Positions 42,848-53,529 of a stretch of 64,000 nt of DNA are shown in pieces. The stretch comes from Peltaster fructicola (lineage: Eukaryota > Ascomycota > Dothideomycetes), in the NCBI GenBank assembly GCA_001592805.2, contig CP051143.1, positions 1,240,001 through 1,304,000 on the forward strand, in the 5' to 3' direction. The translations under genes were made by a program, and so were the position numbers. The stretch's first letter is position 1, and each line of letters begins with the position of its first letter. A model generated the notes under the pieces. That model ran no database searches. It was not told the DNA's origin and saw only the letters and a program-made list of their open reading frames with translations.

Positions 42848-43654
42848 CTAGTCACCGTCATCGTACTGATATTTGGTACGTGTCGCCTCCTCAGCTGCTC
42901 TCGTGCTTTTGCTCGATGTACCGACACCAGCTGATGATCCATCCTTGACACGGAATTGGCTATCTTTCTGCTTTGGCAAGCCTGCCGCAGCGAAGAGCTT
43001 AGCTCCCTTTTGTTGCCAGCTATTCCAGTTGGCCTTTTGCTTCTCAGCAGCCTTTTTGTTCCGGATAGATTTTGGCTCCATCTTCTGTCGTGTTGGTCCA
43101 TCACTAACCAGGCTTGGCTCTTTCCTCTGTTTGACGGTCATGTCGATTGCAGGAGCGGCTGTGATGACGTTTGAACGCTGTGGCGGAGGTCGTGGTATGT
43201 CCCCAGCAGGAGTACCTTCGGCCTTGCGCTTCCGCGAAGCTTCGCTGACCTTGACGTCTGCTTTGCGAACAGTTTCTGTGTTGCCATAGCCGGCGAAACG
43301 TACTGTGTACAGCGGGTCAGCAGCGCTACCAGTCACCGTGATGATGCTGGCCTGGTAGAATTGTCGATCTTCTGACCATTTGGCTAGCACGACATCACCC
43401 ACATCGTGCTTAACATGCGGTTCGTCGCTGGGCGAGGCTGCTGGAGGAGGTGGTGGAGGAGGCGGCGGAGGAGGAAGAGCAAGGAGGTGGTTGGTCGTGG
43501 GCGTTGGAAGCTGAGCCCGAAGCTTGGTGATTTCAGCTTCTGCTGCTGCTTTCTCTGCCACCGCATCAGCGTCTCCAGGGACGACTTCGAGAAGCTCAAC
43601 GCAGGCATCCAAGATTTGCTGCTGATCAGCCAGCTGCTGCTCGATTGTGGCCAT
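42848..43654 (-). CDS. SPF30: Tudor-domain splicing factor Spf30 (SMNDC1-like)
   Basis: A 268-residue, single-exon protein from the ATG at 43654 (MATIEQQLADQQQILDACVE). The N-terminal helix is the family's. A poly-proline run of 11-12 residues lies at about 70-80. The Tudor domain is at about residues 92-145: DVGDVVLAKWSEDRQFYQAS then ITVTGSAADPLYTVRFAGYG, with the aromatic cage residues W, Y, F and Y that bind symmetric dimethylarginine on Sm proteins. The C-terminal half is basic (NKKAAEKQKANWNSWQQKG), matching SPF30, which is needed for tri-snRNP joining. The protein ends KYQYDDGD. The poly-Pro tract between helix and Tudor domain is unusual in length. Confidence 0.88.
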   Translation of the reverse strand: MATIEQQLADQQQILDACVELLEVVPGDADAVAEKAAAEAEITKLRAQLPTPTTNHLLALPPPPPPPPPPPAASPSDEPHVKHDVGDVVLAKWSEDRQFYQASIITVTGSAADPLYTVRFAGYGNTETVRKADVKVSEASRKRKAEGTPAGDIPRPPPQRSNVITAAPAIDMTVKQRKEPSLVSDGPTRQKMEPKSIRNKKAAEKQKANWNSWQQKGAKLFAAAGLPKQKDSQFRVKDGSSAGVGTSSKSTRAAEEATRTKYQYDDGD

Positions 43655-44541
43655 GGTCGACACTGTCAACGCAACAGTCCTTCGCAACGCACTCCACTGA
43701 GCTGTCCCAACTCACTGCTTTTTCGATAACAGCTTGCTCACAACGACGATTGATTGTGGCTGCTCTTCTTGCTGTGTTCTCGCGCCGTAGTCTGTTGTCA
43801 CGAGATTCGAAAGTTTGTGTGGGCGTCATGTCCGTGCTGATGCTGTGAGAGCTAGCCGCTTACGACTATCGCCATCACCGTTGATCTTCAGGGTCCAGCA
43901 TCATGATGGCTCGCCGCCCACCACAATCACAGCCTGAACGGTCAACTCGACACTTCATACAGCTGATGTGACGACTGTACTACTAGCGGTGTAGCACACT
44001 GATTGAGCTGCAGTAATCTGCGCTATTCATCGACAAGAGAAGGTACTGCAGCACCTGGTAGTGGGTCTCGAGGCTGCTTAGCAATCAAGTTCGAAGGATT
44101 TCTTCCGTTTACCTGAACAAGAGAGTCGTGCCCTAGGTCGGTTCAATGAGACTTGTCTGCCCTCTTCCATTCCGTTTCCATGCACATCTTGACCAGGAGG
44201 CTTGCAACAGCTCTTCTCAAAAGTAAGGGTCTCATGTGGTGAGATTTGGTCTCGTCATATCCACTCCTTCGACTTTTCCACAAACTCGACTTATACACTT
44301 CAACGTCATATTGACCACATTGACCTGCTGTACCACTAGCTGGTCCGAAGATCGACAGACAAACAGGTGAGCATCTTTGAACGCAGCACGCCGTCTTCTT
44401 TTCGTTGCGACCACATGTGAACCCCGCGGCTTCAGCTGCAGGGTGAATACTACACTGTCAGCTTGGCTTTCATACACTCTTCTTCCTGCATCACACATCG
44501 CACAATACTCTTTTCCGCCAACACAGCCGGATTGACAGTCA
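43655..44541. other. Divergent intergenic region between SPF30 and AP-1
   Basis: About 890 bases of promoter space for both divergent genes. I found no TTACTAA-type AP-1 autoregulatory site and no gene. Confidence 0.5.
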
Positions 44542-46624
44542 ATGGCTGACACTAAACAGCGTGGAGTGAACACGACAAATCTCCAGCAGCAGGCCACGAG
44601 CGCCAATCTTACAACGCAACAAGAAATCGCACCTTATCTTGATCAGACACAACAGAATCTCCTCCTCGCGGCACTCAATACGCAGCATCCTCGCGACCAG
44701 GCATCCAGCAACCAGCTCAAGCGCAACGTTAACAACAATACCTCTCACAACATTCAGCCGTTGACAGCCGACGCGATGGACACTCTAAGCACAGAATTCA
44801 CACCTGACATGCTGGACTTTGACGACAACTTTGACTTTGACAACGCAGACCTTGGTGGACAGATGATCGGATCGCTTCCAGACAATGATGACGAACCTGA
44901 GCAGCACGAAAAGCGCAAGAATTTGGACGACGAAGATGTGGAGACCGGCGACGCGAAGAGACAAGAAACCGGCGCAGAGAAGGGCGCAAAGAAGCCTGGA
45001 CGTAAGCCATTGACAAGCGAGCCCACGACTGTGAGTATTGTGCCGCTGTCCACCAGCATCATCTAACGAGTACGCAGAAGCGAAAAGCACAAAATCGTGC
45101 CGCACAACGCGCATTCCGCGAGCGCAAGGAAGCACATCTCAAAGATCTTGAGACTAAGGTCTCAGAACTGACCAAATCATCTGAGGCTGACAAGCATGAG
45201 AATGGCCTGCTCAGAGCACAAGTCGATCGTCTACAGGTCGAACTACGAGAGTATCGAAAACGACTTTCACTCAACGGTAGCAGTGTCAAGCGCTCGCCAA
45301 CACTGCCTGCAACACAATCACGCAATCAGATGGGCTTTCAATTCGAGTTTCCTAAATTCGGTTCATTGCCTGCTGCACAGATTCTCGCTGGCAACACCAT
45401 CACGCCACCACTTTCAGCTCACTCTCCTGTTTCTACAAACCTCAACAGCCAAGGCCAGCTCAGCCGACACAACAGTGAAGGTCGAAGCTTGAGCCCTACA
45501 GCAACAAACCAACTCTCACAGGCATCATCTCGCATGTCGAGCGTTGACCCAGCTGGACTTCTTCCTTACAGCACTAGCGACAACATGCATGGATTCGCAA
45601 GCACATTACCACAGATGGGTAAGAGCAACAACGATCCGTTTGGGGACCTTTTCAGCCCCAGCATCCTGAAGAGCGTCAACGCCGGTGCAGGCAACAGCTA
45701 CTTCGCCAACGATTCTACAAACAGTGTAAGCAATGGTGGAGACAGCACTGCTGGTATCCCAGACAATCGCGTCTTCAGATTCAACAGCACTAGTGTTGGC
45801 AGCGATTCTGCATCACCAAGTATGAGCTCTCTAAGTCAAGGACATACAGCAAATAGTTCTTGCGGTACCTCACCTGAACCGGTCAATGATAGCCCTGCTA
45901 CCAAGCTCAAGACCATGGAAAGCACCAACGAAAACGCACAGTTCAGCTTCACAGACTTGCCCAATCAATCCCTAACCAACGACATCAACTTCGCCAATCT
46001 CGATAACTTCAATGTACCTCAAATTGACACGTTTGATCCGGTGCTGTTTGGCGACTACAGAGACACGAACGACAACATCGTTGGTGGAGGTGACTTCACT
46101 GGTGGCTTCTTCAATGATTCCTTCGATGGATCAACGCTTGACTTTGGCTCACCAAGCAATCTATTCGGTATTCTGAGTCCTGCAGCACCACAAGTGAGCA
46201 ATGCAACGACTCCGAGCCGCAATCTGATCTCGGAGTGCGACAAAGTTCGAGACGGTGGTGACGACGACTATGGTCTGCCAGGAACAAAGAAGACCACTAA
46301 GCCCGAGCAAAGCAACCTCGTCAGTTGTACAAAGATATGGTCAGTACAGTTCTCCCATCTGCAATCAGCTACTAACCTACGCACAGGAGTCAGCTCCAGT
46401 CCAATCCTGATTTCCAGGATGGCAAATTCGATCTCGATGGTCTCTGTTCAGAGCTGCGCACGAAAGCTCGCTGCTCAGAGTCTGGTCTTATGGTCGACTC
46501 AAACCATGTTGAGGCTGCACTGAAGAAGATGACACAGAAGGAGGGCAAGCCTGGTGGAGGATTGATGTTCGAGCAGGACAGTTGGGACAATGTCCTCAAA
46601 AAGCTCAAGGCTGGCAAGCAATGA
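44542..46624 (+). CDS. YAP1: AP-1-like bZIP oxidative-stress regulator (Yap1/NapA)
   Basis: Exons 44542-45030, 45078-46339 and 46387-46624, two 47-nt introns; the product is 662 residues. The bZIP starts exactly at exon 2: KRKAQNRAAQRAFRERKEA (basic region with the NxxAQxxFR core), then a leucine zipper (LETKVSELTKSSEADKHENG). A PAP1-type region follows (FDPVLFGDYRD). The N-terminal cysteine-rich domain is reduced to SNLVSCTKIW, split by intron 2. The C-terminal one reads GLCSELRTKARCSESG and overlaps the Crm1-type export segment. Oxidation of these cysteines traps the factor in the nucleus. Each cluster has fewer cysteines than budding-yeast Yap1, as in other filamentous fungi. The protein ends SWDNVLKKLKAGKQ. 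Confidence 0.93.
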
Positions 46625-46792
46625 TCATCTAAGTCGAATTATGAAATCACGACAACTCAGCAGCGACAACTAGGTTCAAGGGAATATCCTCATTTGCACA
46701 TTGGAGGATTGAATTGGGATTGCATGTTCGGGAAAACGGTGGGCGTTGATGAGAAGTCTTAAGACGTTCATATCTAGTTCTCTATGTGTATG

Positions 46793-46856
46793 AGTGGATG
46801 TTGTCGTCGATGGATGTTGTCTTCAATGAATGCTGTCTTCGATGGATGCTGTCTTC
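46793..46856. repeat. 16-bp minisatellite, four units, abutting the SDR stop codon
   Basis: Units at 46793-46808, 46809-46824, 46825-46840 and 46841-46856 follow the consensus GATGGATG(T/C)TGTCTTC with one to four changes each. The array ends exactly at the base before the SDR stop codon (46857-46859), and the SDR coding end contains a further GTCTTC match on its template strand, so the repeat may have grown out of the coding end. Confidence 0.8.
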
Positions 46857-47805
46857 TCAGAAGACTGTGCTACCTCCGTCAATGACAAAGTCCGCACCAT
46901 TGATGTATGTGCCTGCCCTACTTGCGAGCAAGACACAGACGCCATCCAGCTCTCCCACAGCTCCCATACGACCCATAGGATTACGCTGGTTCCAGATCTG
47001 CCTGGCTTCCTCAAGACCAGCACCTTCGTTCAGGATTGTGTCCATGTACCCAGGACTGATACTGTTGACTCGAATCCCAGCATGAGCCCACTCAGCAGCC
47101 AAGCTTGACTTCATTGCAATGACAGCTGCTTTTGACACATTATATGCAACTTGTGGTTGTGGGAAATTTACGCTGTGGCCAGAAATGGATGCCGTGAGTG
47201 TTATGCTGCGGTTTGTGCCGGGTTCAGCGAACATGTGGTTCGCCACAGCCTGAGCACACAAGAATGACCCAGTAGTATTGATGTCGATGGTTCGCCTCCA
47301 GTCGGCCTCAAGCATTGAGGCTGCATGAGCGACGCCGACGACACCGGCGAAGCAATAGAGATGTGAGATTGAGCCGAAGTGCTTCACAGCCGTGTCGACT
47401 GCTTCCTGGATGCTGCTTCTGTCCGTAACGTCTACTGCAATGCCAAAGACTCTTCGATCGGGACATGCGGAGGCCAAAGTGTTGACTGATGCCATTGAGG
47501 TTCGCAGTGTCGACTCCAGGTCCCAGATGCATACACCGGAAGCACCATGCTCGAGTACTGCTCTAGCACAAGCTAAGCCAAGGGTCCCAGCACCGCCGGT
47601 CACTATGGTGGTCAGCACGGCATCACAGGATAGCTTTGGACGGACCAACGACATTGCCGTCAATTGTAAATCGAGCTGCAGCTCTCTGACTGGCGTTGAG
47701 GTTTGTGTCATGTCTTGCTGGTGGCGCTGTCTGCGATGTAATTGTGCCGTTCGATAGGGTCATGAAAGGTATCGACCTTGTTGTGAGTGAGTCACGTTCT
47801 GACAT
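46857..47805 (-). CDS. Short-chain dehydrogenase/reductase (classical SDR)
   Basis: Exons 47805-47646 and 47602-46857 with a 43-nt intron (donor GTCCGT, CTGAC branch, acceptor CATAG); the product is 301 residues. The intron splits the cofactor-binding motif: spliced, the protein reads ARFTIDGNVV-VTGGAGTLGL, restoring the TGxxxGxG Rossmann motif. Exon 2 alone also has an ATG (47711), but that start would give a wrong N-terminus. Other features are VDVTD (adenine binding), the active-site ITLTASISG Ser, and YNVSK (Tyr/Lys), followed by AEWAHAGIRVNSISPGYMDT. NNAG is replaced by CFAG. The C-terminus GADFVIDGGSTVF is typical. The family includes polyol and D-arabinitol dehydrogenases of fungi, but the substrate cannot be decided. 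The first 35 residues are polar and not conserved. Confidence 0.85.
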
Positions 47806-48151
47806 GTTGTAGTTGTTCTGCAGCTAGACAGTGGACGCACGAGGTCTTATATGCTTGATGTGAGGAATAAAATGTAACGCCAAGAAATCTCGATGATCAG
47901 AAACGGTATAACATCCAAGCCGGAGTTCGTTGCAAGAGGAAGACAACGAGCAAGCTCATCAATCGTTTTAGCATGTTGCCACCAAGCTGATGAAAGCTGG
48001 CAACTCTGCCGAAGCTTGATTGATCATGTAGGAAACGGAGGCTGCGTAAAAGCACTCACTGGGGAGGTGTGAAGTCCGAGCATGGTATTCAGCGGAATGT
48101 ACAGATTATCCATACAGGTATCGTCCAGCTTGTATGTGAGGACTCTATCAA
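47806..48151. other. Intergenic: SDR promoter and complex I subunit 3' flank
   Basis: About 345 bases between two minus-strand genes. Nothing recognised. Confidence 0.5.
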
Positions 48152-49219
48152 CTATTTCTTCTCTTCTGGCTTTGGCTCTGGCTTTGGCGTAGGAAGCTTG
48201 AACTACAGCTTGTTAGCTGGTATTAACGACGCGCTGTTGTTACTTACAGTCTCTGGTTTCCTGTCTGTACCAGGTCCGACTTGTTCCCATGCTGCTGAGC
48301 CACCCTCGAAGTTTCGGAAGGCTTGGGACAGCTCAAGAGGCTCGACCACGATTCGCTTCTTCTCTTCATCGTATCTGATCTCAGTGTACCCTGTCAGAGG
48401 GAAGTCCTTCCTCAATGGATGTCCATCGAAACCATAATCTGTCATGATTCGTCTCAGATCCGGGTGGTCGACGAAGAATACACCGAACAGATCGTAAACC
48501 TCTCTTTCATACCAATTAGCACCGTCGTAAAGGGAGCATATCGATGGGACTGGTGATGCTTCATCGGCGTATGTCTTGACTCGAATTCGTGCATTGTGTC
48601 GGACTGAGAGGAGGTTGTAGACTACCTCGAATCGAGCGTCTCGTGTGGGATAGTCGACGGCTGTGATATCGGAGACTTGTGTGAACTCGGCCGCCGTGTG
48701 GTATTTGAGGAAGCTGAAGACAGGAATGACTCCTGAAGGTGAAATGTAGATCTGTACAAGTCAGTTGCGTTGTGTGTCAGTCCATGCAGCATACCGTAAG
48801 CTCATCTTTCCACACGCTGAACCTAGTGAACGTCAGAACTGTCTGAAGCACACATCAAGCTGCACATACTGCTGAATGTACTTTGGCAAGCACGAGAGCA
48901 AGTATTGACCGTATGTGTGCAGCTGTTGTGCCTTGTCCTGATATTTGTCCGTTGGGTTAACAATCGGGGCGTGCAGGGTGGCTGATGGGTTGCGTTGTGC
49001 CTGAAGAGACAGTCAGCATCAGAAGATACTCCCGTCACTGCTTGTCGTGTAGATACGTACGTGGCGAAGGTTAGGAAACTCGTTGGCGTCCGAAGCAAGC
49101 TCTTTGCCTCTGACTGCTGAGGTTGCAAAGCTCCGCAGCGCGGTCTTGCTGACCTGGACGGATCTTGCGCACCGTGTCGCCGAGCCGACAGAGCGGATCA
49201 TGGACTGTTTGGACGCCAT
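48152..49219 (-). CDS. nuo-30.4: NADH:ubiquinone oxidoreductase 30-kDa subunit (NUO-30.4/NDUFS3)
   Basis: Five exons: 49219-49061, 49000-48870, 48822-48795 (28 nt), 48751-48248 and 48196-48152, with introns of 60, 47, 43 and 51 nt; the product is 288 residues. This is a core subunit of the Q-module of mitochondrial complex I. The N-terminus ([20 protein letters not shown], then [10 protein letters not shown]) is a presequence. The core has [20 protein letters not shown] (assembled over the 28-nt exon), [40 protein letters not shown] and the family signature [20 protein letters not shown]. The C-terminus is a Pro/Glu/Lys tail ([13 protein letters not shown]) encoded by the last 45-nt exon. Length and motifs match the Neurospora 30.4-kDa subunit. 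Confidence 0.96.
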
Positions 49220-50200
49220 GGCTGCGATCAATGGCTGTTCAAAGGCGCGCAAAGATTGCAGCTCTTGCAGTGCATGTCGATGATGGCTTATCGAGCGTCG
49301 TGAGCAAAAGTCGTGGTACAGATGTGCAGCCAACAGCAGCGTTTGAAGAGGTCAGTCCTTCTTTACCTCCATCCCGACAGCCTCTACTCTCCATCACCTT
49401 TCCTAATCATTGAACGGCTGACCGGCTGACATTGTCTGTGGGCAGACGTCGATAACTGTGCTGTTCGATGGAGGTACCATGCACACGAGCAATATGACGG
49501 TTTGCCGTGATGCGACTGCGACTACAGCACTATAGCAAAGCCTGGTACAACCCTAGAGATACACAATGCTGTCCTCGCTCGAGGAACAAGGGACATCTAC
49601 GAGCGATATCCAGAATCACTGAATGTGCTTACAACACGGATGTCCCTGTGATGGCGATAGGCGCCGTCGAAGATGCTTCATGTCACTGTACCAGGCACTG
49701 GTTGTACCTAGCAGAAGATTCTTACGGTCATGCTGAGCAAGATGCAGCGGTACACAATACTCGCAACCCTTCTGGTCTTACTTGGAAGAAGCGGGCACGT
49801 CTCGTTGCGCAAAAATCTGGTCATTGTGCAAAGCACTGGTACCATATTGTTGCTATGCCAGGTTAAAGGTATGTCTCAAGTATGTGTGCTAGATTCTCGG
49901 CATTCTACTGCTTGGCGTCTGTGGTGTTCGAGAGCATATCAGACAGCACTCAGCATATCCAGCGTAATCGGCAGCAGCATGCACAGGGCTGTGTCGTAAG
50001 AAGCAAAGATTTTGGTAGAGACAATACATGTGACGGGAGTTATTGTTGTGGTGTGAACGCATGGTAAGTATCAATTGTGTAAGTCACTCTCCAAAGCCTG
50101 CGTGAATCGACGTCTTCAGAGATCATAACGCTTCTGTGTTGTTTACATCATCTGTTATACAACACCTCGTTCACTGTACATGCATTAATCATTACGCTGT
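49220..50200. other. Intergenic region between complex I subunit and SWIRM-like gene
   Basis: About 980 bases between divergent genes. A 119-codon plus-strand frame (49507-49866) is rich in Cys, His and Arg and has no recognised family, so I leave it uncalled. Confidence 0.45.
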
Positions 50201-51313
50201 ATGGCCGTCTACAGAAATCTTGACTCGGCTGCCGAGTGTGCGGTGGCTCGCATCACCTTGGTGAGCGCGAACAAGTATAACTTCCCTATTGTCGCCTTTA
50301 CGACCCTCAGTCCTGTTTCTTGCGCGATCGCGCTCAAGACATGCATACTCGCGGCCGATTCAGAACGATCCATGTCTGCCATACGACTCGAGCATCAGGC
50401 TCTACACAACATCCCTCCGAAGACATCTGGCACACTATACCTCCTTGAAGGAGCCGCTCATTTGCAAGACAAGGCCGAATGGCCAGTCTCAATATGGGCA
50501 CTCAAACTCCCACGAGACAACCACATCCGCTGGTTTTGGGCAACGAGCAGTACAAGTAATATGTTGCAGTACCTTGACACGCAGACACTCATATCGAGGC
50601 CACGATGCGTCAAGCAAGCTCAAGCTGAGCATCGACGACTCTTTACAACACTCAAGATGCTGTTCGAGCACTTCACTCACATACCAGACTCGCCAGACTT
50701 CAAGCGAGCCGAACAGATGACCGACTGGTGCGTAGACATCGAAGATTCAGAGACAGCTTGTCAACGACTTGAACGGCAACCATATCTCTACCAAATTCAC
50801 AAAGGCACTGCTCGGGATATGAGCGACGACAGATACCTTCTGGAGCTAGAGCCTGCAGAGCGACAGGTGGCAAGCATTCTGGACCTTACAGCTTCGAAGT
50901 ATCTCCTCATAAAGCGACTTTACTTCAAGGACTTCATGAATGAGCTGAGGAACAATCGATCTCGAATCCCTGTGCCACCTCGAGACGCAACTCATCGACC
51001 AACGACACATTCTGGACGTACGGTAGGCGGCGCAGACCATGCAGCTGAAGGGAAGATGGATGAGAAGGACGATACGTCAAGATGTACCACTCCAGCAACA
51101 GATGTTTCGAAAGCTACCCCGAAGAAGCGAAAGTCCACCGCAGTCAGGAAGTTCGACAAACACGTCTATCGTTTGAGGGCCAGGAATGAGTGGACCTGGT
51201 CAAGGGCCAGAGCCTGTGCGGAGGCGTGGAAGGAACTTGGCTTCTTCGAAGAGGAAAGCTACGTTGAATGGATTGATGCTGGAGGCATGTTCGAGACGAT
51301 CGGTCTTCAGTAA
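50201..51313 (+). CDS. Uncharacterised protein with a possible SWIRM-like C-terminal domain
   Basis: An open frame of 370 codons from the ATG at 50201; internal ATGs (for example the one starting MSAIRLEHQ) are alternative starts because the N-terminal half is unconserved to my eye. The part after residue 205 reads DRYLLELEPAERQVASILDL then SKYLLIKRLYFKDFM, which resembles the first helices of SWIRM domains. After a polar insert of about 90 residues (GGADHAAEGKMDEKDD, KKRKS) comes KHVYRLRARNEWTWSRARAC then AEAWKELGFFEEESY, resembling the last SWIRM helices. SWIRM domains occur in chromatin proteins and bind DNA or nucleosomes. The resemblance is weak and the split arrangement is unusual, so function is unknown. 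Confidence 0.5.
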   Translation: MAVYRNLDSAAECAVARITLVSANKYNFPIVAFTTLSPVSCAIALKTCILAADSERSMSAIRLEHQALHNIPPKTSGTLYLLEGAAHLQDKAEWPVSIWALKLPRDNHIRWFWATSSTSNMLQYLDTQTLISRPRCVKQAQAEHRRLFTTLKMLFEHFTHIPDSPDFKRAEQMTDWCVDIEDSETACQRLERQPYLYQIHKGTARDMSDDRYLLELEPAERQVASILDLTASKYLLIKRLYFKDFMNELRNNRSRIPVPPRDATHRPTTHSGRTVGGADHAAEGKMDEKDDTSRCTTPATDVSKATPKKRKSTAVRKFDKHVYRLRARNEWTWSRARACAEAWKELGFFEEESYVEWIDAGGMFETIGLQ

Positions 51314-51735
51314 TGATGGCACTTTTGCAGTGCAGCTAGTTTGTGTTCAAGATACCCTTGATCGCGAGATCACAATAGTAAATACGAGAGCCTTTGTCGG
51401 ACATCTCGATAGCCATGCTCTAGATCCACTTCGGTAGTGTCCTCTGATGAAGTATTTAGCGACATCGCCAATCACAGCTGAGCAGTGCTGCAGCTTGCCG
51501 TCATTTCCGCAGATCTCATCGACGTCGAGCCACACACAAACACGTGGGACAACTAAGTATGCACGACTGGACGCAATCTTGCGATCTAGCTTCAATCATG
51601 ATGTTACTAAACGCAATATGGTGTGCAAAAAAACGTGAAGACGTTTGCCCTGCAGAGACATAAGAGACCAGGCAGGTCCCATGGGAAGGGCTTTTCGACA
51701 CATTTTACCGCCCAGACACGATTGACGCCTTAAAA
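51314..51735. other. Intergenic: promoter of the acid phosphatase
   Basis: About 420 bases between two plus-strand genes. No gene, repeat or RNA was recognised. Confidence 0.5.
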
Positions 51736-53468
51736 ATGCTTAACACGATAGCTTTGCTTGGCTTCACTGCTGTTGCTACAGCCAATGCTGTCCCACAGCG
51801 AGGAGGCTATGGAGGGTGGAACGGCTGGGCTGGGCAGCATGGCAACCCTGGCCAAGGCAGCTCAAATGACCTTCTGACCGACATCGACGAGATTTCTCGT
51901 TACTGGGGTCAGATCAGTAGCTACCAAGACAACGACGAGGACTACTTCGGTGTCGACAATGTCGGTCTTCCAGATGGCTGCCAGGTCGAGCAGGTCCACT
52001 CCTCCAGCGACATGCCAATCGTTTCCCAACCGGCTCATTCGACGACGGTACCAATGACCAGAACTTTGCTGCCAAGCTGCTTAACTTCACCAAGGCCAGC
52101 CCAAACGCTGGCTTCAAGGGCCCATTGGCCTTCTTGAACACCTATCAGTACATCATGGGATCTAGCTACCTGACAGGTCTCGGTGCTGCTACAGAATTCA
52201 AGGCTGGTGTGCAGTTCTGGAACCGATATGGACGCACTCTGTTCAACGCAAGTACAGCCCAGCTTGCGTACAACGCTACACGTCCCGACGGCAGTGCTCG
52301 TCCTAAGCCAGTCCTCCGAACAACTGGCCAGTCTCGTATCTACAACTCTGAGATCAACTGGGCTCTGGGCTTCTTCGGCACGACATTCCAGCAGACTCCA
52401 GATCCAAAGCTCACCGCATTCACGAGCGGCTCTCTCTTTGATGTTGTGGTCATCCCTGAGGGTGGCACAGAGAACAACACATTGGCATCCTACGACTCCT
52501 GCTTCGCTGATGACCTTCCATACAACGGCGACATTGGTGACCGTGACCTGATCAGCGAGTACGTGCCTCTCTACCTCAAGGACGCCACCGCACGTTTGCA
52601 GCAGTATGCTCCAGCAGGCTTCACCTTTAACGTGAACGACACCTATGCTATGCAGTCGATCTGCGCCTACGAGACAGGCTACATCGACAGCTCTGACTTC
52701 TGCGGTCTATTCACTGAGAACGAATGGGCTGGATTCGAGAACACTCTCGACATTGAGTACTATTACGACTATGCATGGGGAGCACCAACAGGTCGTGCCC
52801 AAGGTCTTGGCTACCTGCAGGAGCTCATTGCAAGACTCACAAACCAGTACATTACCAGCAGCAACAGCAGTGTCAACAGCACTCTCGACAACAACGCTGC
52901 TCAGTTCCCACTAGGTCGTCCATTCTACGCTGACTTCACTCACGACGACATCATCATCTCCACCTTGACCGCAATGTCGCTCGACTATTTCAAGGATGCC
53001 CCAAGCCTGAAAGATTACCCGCCAAACCCAGACCGACACTTCATCCTCTCTCACCTCACACCATTCGGAGCTCGTCTGATCACCGAGGTCATTGGCTGCA
53101 ACTCTGCCAGCCCAGATGAGGTTGAGGAGTACCGTACCCAGTACTACCCAGGCCAGTATGGCTACAATGCAGCCACAGCTACCCACAAGTTCATCCGCCA
53201 GAGACTAAACAATGGTATTCTGCCATTGAGCACCATCCGTGGAGGAAAGTGCGAGGGCCGTGATGACGGTTTGTGCCCGTTGAGCAACTTCTTGGACAGC
53301 CAGAAGAATGCCGAAACTTTGGCCAACTACGACTTCTCTTGCTTCGCCAACTACACCTTGAAGCAGCCACTGGCTTCTGTTGACTATGATGGCGCAGTCA
53401 GCAAGAACTCCAACACAATCAATGTCTACCCAGGACAATTGACCGCCGAGTACATCGACAGTCTGTAA
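51736..53468 (+). CDS. Secreted histidine acid phosphatase (phytase-like), with a one-base frame break
   Basis: The first frame starts at the ATG at 51736 with a signal peptide (MLNTIALLGFTAVATANAVP) and a Gly-rich lead. At about 51997-51999 the frame slips by one base, and the second frame continues to 53468, about 577 residues in all. Immediately after the slip the catalytic motif reads LLQRHANRFPTG, the RHGxRxP phosphohistidine motif with Ala in place of Gly, as in many fungal secreted members. The proton-donor HD is in PFYADFTHDDIIIS. Cys pairs (YDSCFADD, SICAYETGY, DFCGLF, IGCNSA, GGKCEGRDDGLC) fit a disulphide-bonded secreted enzyme, and several N-x-S/T sites are present. The 490 codons after the slip contain no stop, so the break is either very recent or a sequence error. 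The enzyme would release phosphate from organic esters outside the cell. Confidence 0.85.
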
Positions 53469-53529
53469 AATGATAATGTGTTCAACACTTTTTGTACAGT
53501 ACATAGAACTGTAACGGAGCATATTTTGC

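Noticed and set aside
47650-47711. SDR starting at the ATG at 47711 with no intron
   Set aside because: It gives an unconserved N-terminus; the upstream exon joined by a 43-nt intron restores the dehydrogenase N-terminal strand and cofactor motif.
51994-52007. A 14-nt GT-AG segment that would restore the phosphatase frame
   Set aside because: Far too short for spliceosomal removal and it would delete the conserved strand (VH-LLQ) before the catalytic RHANRFP.
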